Shown: piece after piece, positions 55,107 through 64,000 of the stretch
Position numbering within the stretch: the first letter of the stretch is position 1
How the letters are laid out: every line of letters starts with the position of its first letter
Assembly: GCF_000220525.1 (NCBI RefSeq)
Contig: NZ_AFPK01000029.1
Coordinates: forward strand, 6-64,005
Length of the DNA stretch: 64,000 nucleotides
Source of the DNA: Ochrovirga pacifica
GTDB taxonomy: Bacteria; Bacteroidota; Bacteroidia; Flavobacteriales; Flavobacteriaceae
Reading direction: 5' to 3'
Notes under the pieces: model-generated
Told to the model about the DNA's origin: nothing
The model's input: only the letters and a program-made list of their open reading frames with translations
The model's database searches: none
Translations under genes and position numbers: made by a program

Positions 55107-55778
55107 ATGAAATCTCATTTCTTTTCCAAATCCAAATACACTTTTATTGCCATGGCAGCTTTGTCCGTGGTAATTATTTCTTATTTATATTATTTGAACT
55201 ATCAGGCAAAATCTTTGCCAATATATAACCCTGTAGATATCAACCCAAGGTTGGTAGACGAAAGTTTACTAAACAAATCTAAAAACCACACCATTGGTTC
55301 TTTTAAGTTAACCGATCAGGACGGAAAAACTATAACAGAGGCAGATTTTAAGGACAAAATTTACATTGCCGATTTTTTCTTTACCCGATGCGGAACAATT
55401 TGTCCTATAATGACTGACAACATGACTATTTTACAAGCTCACTTTAAAAATAACAATCACGTAAAATTCCTTTCACATTCTGTTACTCCCGTTATGGATA
55501 GTGTTCCTGTTCTAAAAAGTTATGCCCAAGCTCATGGAGCGATTTCGGGAAAATGGCATTTGACTACAGGACCCAAAAAAGAAATTTACAATTTGGCTAG
55601 AAAAAACTACTTTGCTGTGTTAGATGAAGGTGATGGAGGTGCACAGGATTTTATACACACCGAACAATTTGTTTTGGTAGATGCTAAAAAAAGAATTCGT
55701 GGTTTTTACGACGGCACCGATTCTGAAGAAATTAAAAAAGTGATAAAAGACATAGAACTTTTATTAGCAGAAAAATAA
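55107..55778 (+). CDS. SCO1/SenC family copper-binding protein
   Basis: 223 residues from ATG 55107. One N-terminal membrane anchor (about 12-30) precedes a thioredoxin-like domain in the periplasm. FTRCGTICPIM carries the CxxxC copper site, and DFIHTEQFVLVD the conserved histidine ligand. SCO proteins deliver copper to or reduce the CuA site of cytochrome oxidase. No oxidase genes are in the window. It is a single gene with its own promoter. Confidence 0.92.
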   Translation: MKSHFFSKSKYTFIAMAALSVVIISYLYYLNYQAKSLPIYNPVDINPRLVDESLLNKSKNHTIGSFKLTDQDGKTITEADFKDKIYIADFFFTRCGTICPIMTDNMTILQAHFKNNNHVKFLSHSVTPVMDSVPVLKSYAQAHGAISGKWHLTTGPKKEIYNLARKNYFAVLDEGDGGAQDFIHTEQFVLVDAKKRIRGFYDGTDSEEIKKVIKDIELLLAEK

Positions 55779-55782
55779 TTCA

Positions 55783-55810
55783 CCCTCTTGCCACTAAAGC
55801 AACAAGAGGG
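55783..55810 (+). terminator. Hairpin after the SCO gene
   Basis: CCCTCTTG and CAAGAGGG with a 12-nt loop, followed by only ATTT, 4 bp past the stop codon. A moderate terminator. Confidence 0.55.
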
Positions 55811-55885
55811 ATTTCTATGAAAAAGTTGAGATTAAAAATCTCGATGACAAATTACAACAAAAATCTATAAGCTACAACACTCATT

Positions 55886-56545
55886 TTATTTACCCTCCCA
55901 TTCTTTATAAAACTGATCTAAGAACAAGGTCATAAACTCATGTCTTTGTACAGCTATGGCTTTTCCAGTTGTTGTGTTCATTTTATCTTTTAGCAACAAT
56001 AGTTTTTCATAAAAGTGATTTAGCGTAGGTGACGTAGCGTTTTTGTATTCTTCTTTGGTCATGTTTAAATTAGGCTGAATTTCAGGATTGTAAAGCCCTC
56101 TATTTTTAAAACCTCCGTAATTAAAAGCCCTCGCAATTCCAATAGCTCCTATAGCATCTAACCGGTCTGCATCTTGAACAACATCTAATTCTACAGACTT
56201 AAAATTCTGTTTTTCTTTTCCTCCTTTAAAAGAAATATTTTTTATTATTTGCACTACATGGGTTATCACTGCTGCATCAAACTCTAATTTTTGTAAAAAT
56301 TCTTCAGCTACTTTAGGCCCAACAGTCTCGTCTCCGTTGTGAAATTTAGAATCTGCAATATCATGCAACAAAGCTCCCAAAGCCACTATTAACGGATCAC
56401 AAGTTTCTTCTTTGGCAATGGTCATACTGGTTTTGTATACGCGTTCTATATGAAACCAATCATGTCCTCCTTCTGCATTCTTTAATTGATCTTTTACAAA
56501 CTGAATGGTTTTTTCTATTTTTTGTTGATTACTTTCTAAAATCAT
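55886..56545 (-). CDS. HD domain phosphohydrolase
   Basis: 219-residue cytoplasmic metal-dependent phosphohydrolase. The HD pattern is complete: HDWFHIERV (first His near residue 28), LLHDIADSKFH (His-Asp pair) and QDADRLDAIGAIGIAR (last Asp). It resembles the small YpgQ-like group that acts on nucleotides; the substrate is not known. It overlaps the cyclo-ligase gene by 17 bp and is probably cotranscribed and translationally coupled. Confidence 0.88.
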   Translation of the reverse strand: MILESNQQKIEKTIQFVKDQLKNAEGGHDWFHIERVYKTSMTIAKEETCDPLIVALGALLHDIADSKFHNGDETVGPKVAEEFLQKLEFDAAVITHVVQIIKNISFKGGKEKQNFKSVELDVVQDADRLDAIGAIGIARAFNYGGFKNRGLYNPEIQPNLNMTKEEYKNATSPTLNHFYEKLLLLKDKMNTTTGKAIAVQRHEFMTLFLDQFYKEWEGK

Positions 56546-57098
56546 AAATTGTATTTGGGGTTACACTTATATCTAAGGGAACATCATACGCAGAAACATC
56601 TAAAATTTCTTGATGAGCTTCAAAAAATGAGAGACCAATTTTTAGTGTAGTCGTAGCACATTGACTTAAAAATCGATCGTAGAAACCTTTTCCGTAGCCT
56701 ACCCTATTTCCTTTTGTATCGAAGGCTAACAATGGTACAAACACAACCTCTATTTGATTTTCCGGAACTTTAAGTCCGTTTGTAGGCTCTGGTATGCCAT
56801 AGGAATTTACTTGCAGTTTGGTGTTTTCTGTTAATAAATAATGAGACAGCATTCCTGCATCAAAATTGGTTTTAGACACAACTACTTCTTTACTTCTAGC
56901 AAATAAAATATGCAAAATCTGCTCTGTATCAATCTCTTTCTGATGAGCGATACTTAAAAACAAGTGATAATATACACAGTCCCATATATCTAGTTTTAAC
57001 AGTTGATTTGCAATTTGCATACTTTTATCAACCACTTGTTCTGAAGTTAAGCTGACTCTTTGGTTTTTATAAAAATTTCTCAGTTCTTTTTTGGTCAT
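56529..57098 (-). CDS. 5-formyltetrahydrofolate cyclo-ligase
   Basis: 189 residues from ATG 57098; an upstream in-frame start would overlap the promoter box. The family motif GNRVGYGKGFYDRFL lies near residue 130, and KELRNFYKNQRVSL is a typical start. It converts 5-formyl-THF to methenyl-THF using ATP, recycling folate. It is first in a two-gene unit with the HD protein and divergent from the epimerase gene, 63 bp away. Confidence 0.92.
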   Translation of the reverse strand: MTKKELRNFYKNQRVSLTSEQVVDKSMQIANQLLKLDIWDCVYYHLFLSIAHQKEIDTEQILHILFARSKEVVVSKTNFDAGMLSHYLLTENTKLQVNSYGIPEPTNGLKVPENQIEVVFVPLLAFDTKGNRVGYGKGFYDRFLSQCATTTLKIGLSFFEAHQEILDVSAYDVPLDISVTPNTIYDFRK

Positions 57099-57116
57099 TC
57101 TAAATAGTTTGAAAGA

Positions 57117-57124
57117 CAAAATTA
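57117..57124 (-). promoter_or_regulatory. Putative -7 box of the cyclo-ligase gene
   Basis: The minus strand reads TAATTTTG, a full consensus match 18 bp before the ATG. Confidence 0.45.
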
Positions 57125-57161
57125 ACAATTAATATTGGCTAAAAATCATTAATTTCACAGC

Positions 57162-58175
57162 ATGATTTTAGTTACTGGAGGAACTGGTTTGGTAGGAGCC
57201 CATTTGTTGTATCATTTGTGTAAAAAGCACAAAAACATTATTGCTATTTACAGAAGTAAAGCTTCTCAGAAAAACACACATCATGTATTTCAGCTATACG
57301 GAGACACTAAGAATTATAAGCATATTGTTTGGAAAAAAGCAGACATTATCGATATCCCCTCATTAACACCAGTTTTTAAAGACGTTACCAAAGTATATCA
57401 TGCTGCTGCCATGGTTTCTTTTCATCCAAAAGATGCTGGTGCTATGAGAAAAGTAAACATAGAAGGAACTGCCAATGTTGTTAACCTATGCTTAGAATTT
57501 AACATCTCTAAACTTTGCTTTGTGAGTTCTATTGCAACTTTATCTAAAAAACCAGGAGTTCAATGGATGGATGAAACGTCTGACTGGAATCCGGAAGAAG
57601 ATCATAGTGATTACAGCATTAGCAAATACGGAGCAGAAATGGAGGTTTGGAGAGGGGCTCAGGAAGGATTGCCTGTTGCTATTGTAAACCCTGGGGTTAT
57701 TTTTGGCTTTGGTATGTGGCATGCAAACACGAGCAATTTGTTTGTAAAAATTAGCAAAGGGTTTCCTTTTTACACCAAAGGAGTTACTGGGGTTGTTGCT
57801 GTAGAGGATGTCGTAAAAGCGATGGAATTGCTTATGGAAAGTTCGCTAAAAAACATTCGTTTTGTGTTGGTAAATCAGAATTTAAGTTTTCTGCAGCTTT
57901 TTACTTTAATTGCTAATAGTTTACAAGCAACACCGCCAAAATTACACGCAAAAAAATGGTTAACGGAACTTCTTTGGAGAATTAATGAAGTAGTTTCTCT
58001 CTTAACTTTTAGAACCTATTATAGTGCTTTGAACAAGTATAGCACACGATCTTCTCATCAAAAATCGTTTTACAACGGAACACTTATCAAAAAAAGTGTA
58101 GCTTTTAACTACACTCCTTTTGAACATTCTATAAAAACAATTGCTAGTAAACTACTTAAGTCTAACAATTCTTAA
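57162..58175 (+). CDS. NAD-dependent epimerase/dehydratase (extended SDR)
   Basis: 337-residue Rossmann-fold protein. ILVTGGTGLVGAHLL at the N-terminus binds NAD(P). HAAAMVSFHP, SSIATLSK and YSISKYGAE give the catalytic Ser-Tyr-Lys set of extended short-chain dehydrogenases. It resembles dihydroflavonol reductase-like and sterol-dehydrogenase-like proteins, so a nucleotide-sugar substrate is not certain. Its last 24 bp overlap the convergent LysM gene. Confidence 0.85.
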   Translation: MILVTGGTGLVGAHLLYHLCKKHKNIIAIYRSKASQKNTHHVFQLYGDTKNYKHIVWKKADIIDIPSLTPVFKDVTKVYHAAAMVSFHPKDAGAMRKVNIEGTANVVNLCLEFNISKLCFVSSIATLSKKPGVQWMDETSDWNPEEDHSDYSISKYGAEMEVWRGAQEGLPVAIVNPGVIFGFGMWHANTSNLFVKISKGFPFYTKGVTGVVAVEDVVKAMELLMESSLKNIRFVLVNQNLSFLQLFTLIANSLQATPPKLHAKKWLTELLWRINEVVSLLTFRTYYSALNKYSTRSSHQKSFYNGTLIKKSVAFNYTPFEHSIKTIASKLLKSNNS

Positions 58176-60359
58176 TCCATTTTCTTTTGTGTTTTCTACC
58201 GTATTGATGAATACCGTTTGGTTTCCGTTAATTGGAAATCCATTTTTATGATAATAAAACGCTTGCTTGTATCGGTGTGAAGCTCCAGAAACATCATGTT
58301 GTTTTCTTAGCAATACGCGAATTACGGCATCGTAAGTAACAGAAAAACCTCTGACTGCAAATTCACTTGGCAAGGCATTGTTCTTTTTTAAATATTGATT
58401 CTCAAAAGTTGATGCTAACAAAGGCTCGTACTCAACTTCATCCGTGGCGTAGGTATATTGTTGTTTAGCCAAATCTACATAAGAAAGTTTGTTTACAAAA
58501 TTTAGTTTTTCAAACGATAAAATTCTAAAATCTACATTCAACTCTTCATCTTTGGCCAGTCCACTTACATTACTAAACACGTCATTGGTTATTACATTGT
58601 TGTTTTCGGCAATTAAAATCCAGTTGGTCTTATTAGGCTTCACTCTTGTAGAAAAATCATCGGGAGTAAAATATCCTCTAGAGGATAGGGTTAACAAAGT
58701 TATGTCCTCCTGCAAGTTCATCCCTAAACTGTCTTTTTTAATCAAAGCTTTTTGATACGATTTTAAAGTATTTATATGTTCTTGTTTTCCTACAATAATT
58801 AAATGTTCGTCTTTTCTGTGATCTTTGATAAAAGACAACATCTGATCTTTTAGCAAATCTTTACTTGCAGCAGTTTTTATCAAATTAAAATTAGTAAACC
58901 CAGATTGTTTACTAGAATACACAGGATAATAAACAGGCGTGCTAGGAAAGTTAGTGGCCACAAACATAGCATTGCCACTGTACAGCGGTCCTACAATTAC
59001 ATTGGGATTTAACGCTTTTAAAGAATCTATTTTTGAATGAATTGCATTTACTGATTTTTCTGTATCAATTACATCCACCTTCAATTTTACACCTTGCTTT
59101 CTTAAAGAATCGATGGCCAACTCTGCTCCCATATAAAAATCTGACACAATATTTGGCAAGCTATTAGGACTAGAAAATAAATCATTTTCCTTTAAAGTAT
59201 CATTTTGTTTTAATTGAAAAGGCAACATTAGCATTAAAGACAAAGATCGATTGGTTACTATAGAATCTTTTAGTTTTTGATGTTCGTCGAATAGATAAAA
59301 TTCTTTATCAAAGCCTAATAACAAATCTCCTCCATAAAAAAGAATAGAATCTAAATTTGGATTGATAGAACTTAACGAATCCATTGAAACCCGATAATCT
59401 TGTAAAATATTGTAAATACTATCTTGTTTGGGTCTGTAAAAATATTTAACAGGCTTTGCTTTGTACATAGGAGCAATGCTGCTTTGCATATACACAGAGG
59501 ACACTTTGTGATAAGGCAAATCCAAAGCAGTACCTACTACTAGACTATCTAAAACTATCGAATCGTTTGCTCTTAACAATTCTGAAATAGCAACTCCATG
59601 TTGCTTGGCAATGCTGTATAGTGTTTCTCCTTTGGTTACTATGTGCTTTTCACCACTTATTTTTATTTTTTTCCGAACCTTGGTTTGTGTTTTTAATTGA
59701 GTTTCGGTTACAAAGACTTCTCTTACTGGTATTATTAAAGTTGTTCCTATTTTTAACCCTTCAATTTCTATAGTAGGATTATTATTTTTAATCGCATCTA
59801 TAGAAACACTGTACATTTTGGAAATTCCATACAAGGTTTCTTTAGGTTGTACTAAGTGTTGCTTTTTTACAACAACTCTTTTTACTTCTGGCTGATGTAC
59901 TTCTTGTTTTTTGGGAACTTTTAGAACTTGTCCTATTTTTAAACCATCTTTGGCCAACACGGGGTTTAGCTGAATTAAATTTGACATAGATATTCCATAT
60001 TGTTTGGACAAACTATACAGTGTTTCTTTAGGCTTTACCTCATGCAAACCATATGTTTTTTCTCTAGGCAGTTCTGATAATCGATTTTCTTTATCTTCCC
60101 TAAAATCTATGGGTTGTAAATCTCTACTATTTAGTGTAGGTGTTAGCTTAAAAGGTATTTTTAGAATGGTATTTTTTTTAGGTTTTTCTTTTACATCAGG
60201 ATTGGCTTTTAACAATGCTTTGTAATTTACCTTAAACTTTTCTGCTATTTCTTTTAGCGTTTCTCCCTTTTGTGTTTTGTAATCTTTTGTTTTTTGAGCA
60301 ACTAAAGAAGTTGTTATAATCGCAAAAAATAAAAAGAATAAAAGTTTAGATTCCTTCAT
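58152..60359 (-). CDS. LysM-repeat protein with periplasmic-binding-like domain
   Basis: 735-residue exported protein with a signal ending near Ala21. Four LysM repeats (starting near residues 26, 107, 168 and 238; e.g. KGETLYSIAKQHGVAISELL) bind peptidoglycan. From about residue 370 a type I periplasmic-binding fold follows (MLPFQLKQND, VNAIHSKIDSLKALNPNVIVGPLYSG), as in LivJ or LpoA. By analogy it may sense or scaffold cell-wall synthesis; this is inference. It lies between guaA and the epimerase gene. Confidence 0.85.
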   Translation of the reverse strand: MKESKLLFFLFFAIITTSLVAQKTKDYKTQKGETLKEIAEKFKVNYKALLKANPDVKEKPKKNTILKIPFKLTPTLNSRDLQPIDFREDKENRLSELPREKTYGLHEVKPKETLYSLSKQYGISMSNLIQLNPVLAKDGLKIGQVLKVPKKQEVHQPEVKRVVVKKQHLVQPKETLYGISKMYSVSIDAIKNNNPTIEIEGLKIGTTLIIPVREVFVTETQLKTQTKVRKKIKISGEKHIVTKGETLYSIAKQHGVAISELLRANDSIVLDSLVVGTALDLPYHKVSSVYMQSSIAPMYKAKPVKYFYRPKQDSIYNILQDYRVSMDSLSSINPNLDSILFYGGDLLLGFDKEFYLFDEHQKLKDSIVTNRSLSLMLMLPFQLKQNDTLKENDLFSSPNSLPNIVSDFYMGAELAIDSLRKQGVKLKVDVIDTEKSVNAIHSKIDSLKALNPNVIVGPLYSGNAMFVATNFPSTPVYYPVYSSKQSGFTNFNLIKTAASKDLLKDQMLSFIKDHRKDEHLIIVGKQEHINTLKSYQKALIKKDSLGMNLQEDITLLTLSSRGYFTPDDFSTRVKPNKTNWILIAENNNVITNDVFSNVSGLAKDEELNVDFRILSFEKLNFVNKLSYVDLAKQQYTYATDEVEYEPLLASTFENQYLKKNNALPSEFAVRGFSVTYDAVIRVLLRKQHDVSGASHRYKQAFYYHKNGFPINGNQTVFINTVENTKENGLRIVRLK

Positions 60360-60464
60360 AATTTAAACAAGTTTTCAATTGGCAATATTACATATATTAT
60401 ACCAAATAACAGTATTAGAACGATTGAAACTGATAGGTATTATACAATCAGTAGCTAAAAAAAA

Positions 60465-60488
60465 CACCAACCGAAATTTCGATTGGTG
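60465..60488 (-). terminator. Terminator of guaA
   Basis: CACCAACCGAAA pairs with TTTCGATTGGTG with one mismatch, then eight T on the minus strand, 12 bp past the guaA stop codon. Confidence 0.88.
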
Positions 60489-60500
60489 CTGTTCATTTTT

Positions 60501-62033
60501 TTATTCCCACTCAATTGTTGCTGGTGGTTTAGAGCTAATATCATACACTACTCTATTAACCCCTTTTACACTATTGATAATTTTATTAGAAATTTCTTGC
60601 AAAAAAGGATAAGGTAAATCCACCCAATCGGCTGTCATTCCATCGGTAGACTCTACCGCTCTTAAGGCTACAGCTTTTTCGTAGGTACGCTCATCTCCCA
60701 TTACTCCTACAGATTGTACTGGCAACAGAATAGCTCCTGCTTGCCAAACAGAATTGTACAAACCATGATCTTTTAATCCTTGAATAAAAATATGATCTAC
60801 CTCCTGTAACATGGCAACTTTTTCGGCAGTAATATCTCCTAAAATACGAATTGCCAATCCTGGACCTGGGAAAGGATGACGTCCTAACAACTCAGGGTCA
60901 ATTCCCATAGACTTTCCTGCTCTACGAACTTCATCTTTAAAAATCATACGCAATGGCTCTACAATTTTTAATTTCATAAAATCTGGTAATCCTCCTACAT
61001 TATGGTGTGATTTAATCGTAGCCGACGGTCCTCCATCTGCAGAAACAGATTCGATAACATCAGGATATATAGTACCTTGTGCCAACCACCTTACATCTGT
61101 TATTTGATTTGCTTCGTCATCAAAAACATCAATAAATACTTTTCCAATTGCTTTACGTTTTGCTTCTGGATCTGACAAACCAGCCAATTCTTTTAAGAAT
61201 CTTTCTGATGCATCTACTCCTTTTACGTTTAAGCCCATTCCCTCGTATTGTTTCAATACTCCTTCGAACTCATTTTTACGTAACAATCCGTTGTTTACAA
61301 AAATACAGTATAAGTTATCTCCAATAGCTTTGTTTAACAATACTGCTGCTACGGTAGAATCTACTCCGCCCGACAATCCTAAAACGACTTTGTCGTTTCC
61401 TACTTTGTCTTTGATTTCTTGAACCGTAGTTTCTACAAAGTTATTTGGTGTCCATTCTTGAGCAACTCCTGCTATTTTTACTAAAAAGTTTTCTAACAAT
61501 TTAGTTCCATCGGTAGAGTGATATACTTCTGGGTGAAACTGGATTGCATAAGTATCTTCGCCTTTTATATGGTATGCTGCATTCTTTACATCAGGAGTAC
61601 TTGCAATACACTCGTAGTTTTCTGGTAGATTTAAAATGGTATCAGAATGGCTCATCCACACCTGACTTCCTTCTTTAATTTCATCAAATAATGGATTGGT
61701 ATGATCTAAGAATGATAAGTTAGCTCTACCGTATTCACGTGTGTTTGAAGCTCCTACTTCACCTCCAAAAAAGTGAGCTAAATATTGTGCTCCGTAACAA
61801 ATTCCTAATAATGGTTTTTTACCTTTTACTTCAGATAAATCGATTTTAGGAGCATTTTTCCCTCTTACTGAGTGTGGAGATCCTGATAAAATAACTGCTT
61901 TGTAATCAGCAAAATTGTATTTTTCGCTGTTGTAGGGGTGAATTTCACAATAAATGTTTAATTCTCTCACTCGACGAGCTATCAGCTGCGTAACTTGAGA
62001 TCCGAAATCTAGAATAAGTACTTTTTGTTGCAT
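60501..62033 (-). CDS. guaA: GMP synthase (glutamine-hydrolysing)
   Basis: 510 residues from ATG 62033. The class I amidotransferase domain has the nucleophile cysteine in GICYGAQ and histidine-glutamate in FHPEVYHS. The ATP-pyrophosphatase domain starts with [14 protein letters not shown]. The C-terminal dimerisation domain ends IEWE, as usual. It aminates XMP to GMP. A TAnnTTTG box ends 3 bp before the ATG, so the mRNA is probably leaderless. Confidence 0.96.
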   Translation of the reverse strand: MQQKVLILDFGSQVTQLIARRVRELNIYCEIHPYNSEKYNFADYKAVILSGSPHSVRGKNAPKIDLSEVKGKKPLLGICYGAQYLAHFFGGEVGASNTREYGRANLSFLDHTNPLFDEIKEGSQVWMSHSDTILNLPENYECIASTPDVKNAAYHIKGEDTYAIQFHPEVYHSTDGTKLLENFLVKIAGVAQEWTPNNFVETTVQEIKDKVGNDKVVLGLSGGVDSTVAAVLLNKAIGDNLYCIFVNNGLLRKNEFEGVLKQYEGMGLNVKGVDASERFLKELAGLSDPEAKRKAIGKVFIDVFDDEANQITDVRWLAQGTIYPDVIESVSADGGPSATIKSHHNVGGLPDFMKLKIVEPLRMIFKDEVRRAGKSMGIDPELLGRHPFPGPGLAIRILGDITAEKVAMLQEVDHIFIQGLKDHGLYNSVWQAGAILLPVQSVGVMGDERTYEKAVALRAVESTDGMTADWVDLPYPFLQEISNKIINSVKGVNRVVYDISSKPPATIEWE

Positions 62034-62036
62034 GCA

Positions 62037-62044
62037 CAAAAGTA
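62037..62044 (-). promoter_or_regulatory. Putative -7 box of guaA, adjacent to ATG
   Basis: The minus strand reads TACTTTTG, TGC, ATG. The transcription start would fall on or next to the start codon. Confidence 0.45.
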
Positions 62045-62283
62045 AACTTTTATTTACGGACTTAAAAGCCTAATTTCTGCAAATAAATCATAAAAAAAAG
62101 CTCTAAAAACAAAGCATGTAACACACTAAATAACAACGCATTACAACACTACCTGTTTCGTTTTTAAAAAACGTCAATTTCTTTTTTTCCTTATTACACA
62201 AATCTTAACATCCCTATTATTGCCTGTTAACTACCGAATTACTATCTTTTGATTCGTTTTACAGACTTTCTATAAGAATTGTT

Positions 62284-64000
62284 ATGAAATCAATTTTATT
62301 AACCTTTTTTGTTTGTATTGTTACTTGCACAACACTTTTTTCTCAAGAGGATCATCCTTACGACAAATTTGAGCTGCTAAACGACTCTTTAACTTCAAGT
62401 TCTATAAAACAAACGCTTTTATACTATAATCAACAAAAATTCAACAAACCTTTTGGGCACAAAATATACCACCACATCCCTAAAGGCAAAACTTTTTGGA
62501 TGCATTTTTCTTTACCTAAAACCGAAGAAAACTACTATTTTACTATTGGAAATTCTTACTTACCACACGGAAAAGTATACAGCTATAGCAATGGTACACT
62601 AGATAGTTTAGAAACATTGCATTACATTACCAACAGAGGTTACAAACAGGTTTTTTACCGACAACCTACTTGGTTGTTAAAAGCTAAAAATCATAAAACA
62701 GAGTATTTTGTAGAAATAAAGGATGTAGAATCTAAAACTAGATTGGCACCGCAACTGAACACTACAAATGACTTTTTAAAATTGGTAGAAATTGAATATT
62801 TCTTAACCGGAGGCACGCTTACCTATGTATGTTTACTGATTTTAATTATTTTGATTTTGTTTCTGGTAGAAAAAAAATATTCTCTTTTATGGTACGGTTC
62901 TTTGGTGTTTTTTATGGCAATGGCTATGTTGGCCAACAAAGGTATTGGACCACAATACTTTTGGGGAGAGTCTGAATTTTTAATCACATCTACCAAAAGC
63001 TTTTCGCATACGATGATGGCTTTGAGTTCGTGTTTTTTTTATGCCAATTTTTACCCTTTTCCGAAACGTCTTTTTTACTTAAAAAAAATCTTAACCATTT
63101 TTGGATATATTTCTGCGGGCTTAGGGGCTGTGTATATTTACAAAATGTTTTATGGAGGTTTGTACGACTGGTACATTGTAGTATGGGCTGTGCTAAAGCC
63201 AATGGTGTTTATAGTTGGCATCATCCATATTATTCTTATTTTTCATAAAGTGATTCCATTTTATTTGGGATTTGGTTTTTTAAACTCTATTATTGGAATT
63301 TTTATTTTTGTATACAACAACCCCACCTATCAAGATTCTATTTTAAAAAACTTTTTCTTTTCAGAACTATTTAATTTGGGCTTAATTTTAGAAATGACTC
63401 TAATGTTAGTTTACATTATATCCTCTAATGCCAATGCTAAAAATTTAGCTTCTAAATTAGAAAACGAAAACAACACGCTAAAAAGATCATTCAATCAAAA
63501 CTTAAATGAACAAACCAACAACTTGGTAAACGATGTTCACGATACTTTTGGAAGTTATATAGAAGCATTGAACTTACAAATTAAAAACAATAGCGATCAT
63601 CAATTGCTACAAACAACTATTAAAGCTTTTAGAAACGATTATAAAATATTACTTAATAACAATTTTTTGCCCAATATAGATACTCATAATTTTTATGAAG
63701 CTTTGTCTGAATATTGTAAAAAAATCAATCAAATTACAACGGTACATGTTATGCTAGGGTTTTCTAACCCCAACAACACATCTATTCCTAAGCCATTAAC
63801 ACTAGAAGTTTACAAAATTGTTTGCGAGCTAACCACTAATGTTATCAAACACGCCAAAGCAAACACAGCAACTATAAAGGTTTATATTGATGAAAACACT
63901 ATTGTGTTAAACGTAAAAGATGATGGAATTGGTATGAAAAAAGAACAACAAAAAGGATTTGGTATTAACTCCGTTAAAAAGAGAGTCCAGTTTTTACAAG
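62284..64000 (+). CDS. 7TM sensor histidine kinase (partial, runs off window)
   Basis: The open frame from ATG 62284 continues without a stop to the window end (572 codons). A signal peptide ends near Ser20. A periplasmic beta-rich region (about 25-170) resembles the 7TMR-DISM sensor. Seven or so hydrophobic segments fill about 175-390. A short coiled coil leads to NDVHDTFGS with the putative phospho-acceptor His419. The ATPase domain shows ELTTNVIKHAKA (N box) and DDGIGMKKEQQKGFG (G box). It resembles NarX/LytS-type kinases whose partner is usually a LuxR-type regulator. The C-terminal end lies outside the window. Confidence 0.85.
   Translation, partial: MKSILLTFFVCIVTCTTLFSQEDHPYDKFELLNDSLTSSSIKQTLLYYNQQKFNKPFGHKIYHHIPKGKTFWMHFSLPKTEENYYFTIGNSYLPHGKVYSYSNGTLDSLETLHYITNRGYKQVFYRQPTWLLKAKNHKTEYFVEIKDVESKTRLAPQLNTTNDFLKLVEIEYFLTGGTLTYVCLLILIILILFLVEKKYSLLWYGSLVFFMAMAMLANKGIGPQYFWGESEFLITSTKSFSHTMMALSSCFFYANFYPFPKRLFYLKKILTIFGYISAGLGAVYIYKMFYGGLYDWYIVVWAVLKPMVFIVGIIHIILIFHKVIPFYLGFGFLNSIIGIFIFVYNNPTYQDSILKNFFFSELFNLGLILEMTLMLVYIISSNANAKNLASKLENENNTLKRSFNQNLNEQTNNLVNDVHDTFGSYIEALNLQIKNNSDHQLLQTTIKAFRNDYKILLNNNFLPNIDTHNFYEALSEYCKKINQITTVHVMLGFSNPNNTSIPKPLTLEVYKIVCELTTNVIKHAKANTATIKVYIDENTIVLNVKDDGIGMKKEQQKGFGINSVKKRVQFLQ

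Noticed and set aside
1-64000. CRISPR arrays, insertion sequences, tRNA or rRNA genes
   Set aside because: No repeat-spacer pattern, transposase or cloverleaf/rRNA sequence was seen in any gap; by-eye reading could miss a degenerate tRNA.

Overview
The window is a low-GC chromosomal segment of a marine-type member of the Bacteroidetes, most likely family Flavobacteriaceae. The evidence is a SusC/SusD pair with several S1 sulfatases, TAnnTTTG promoter boxes, lineage-typical genes (DUF4271, DUF4296, DUF3109, a LysM plus periplasmic-binding fusion, class Ia ribonucleotide reductase, an RCK-linked proton antiporter) and an alanine/glutamate-rich tail on ribosomal protein bS16. The genus cannot be settled from the sequence. 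I saw no rRNA, tRNA, CRISPR array, insertion sequence or phage gene.

Bases 1-3033 hold two peptidases (a DPP-IV-like S9 peptidase and dipeptidase E). Bases 3145-33125 are a large polysaccharide utilisation locus. A leftward operon encodes a PhoD-like phosphoesterase, a frameshifted S1 sulfatase, a DUF5060/GH-A-like putative glycosidase and a GH43-like protein. Next come a single DUF1080 protein and a rightward membrane adenylate cyclase. Then follow leftward genes: two paralogous BNR/sortilin-type propeller proteins, two more S1 sulfatases, a NodB-type deacetylase and a translationally coupled sialate-O-acetylesterase-like esterase. Across an 878-bp divergent control region lie susC, susD and a surface glycan-binding lipoprotein, followed by a convergent parallel beta-helix lipoprotein. 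The set points to uptake and stripping of a sulfated, probably acylated polysaccharide. No known endo-acting depolymerase and no local HTCS, AraC or ECF regulator is recognisable, so backbone cleavage may lie with the propeller, beta-helix or DUF5060 proteins.

Bases 33374-64000 are mostly core genome: oligopeptidase B; arginine decarboxylase with an agmatinase-like protein that has lost key active-site residues; folE, hisS, nrdA and nrdB; heme and pyrimidine genes (hemD, pyrC); rpsP-rimM-trmN6; an RCK-linked antiporter; rseP; a SCO protein; one-carbon and nucleotide genes (5-FTHF cyclo-ligase, guaA); and, cut by the window end, a 7TM sensor histidine kinase.

Most promising for follow-up: the sulfatase broken at an A8 run, the BNR pair in a locus with no known depolymerase, repeated TTTGAYG elements shared by two control regions of that locus, and the agmatinase-like protein with a rebuilt metal site.
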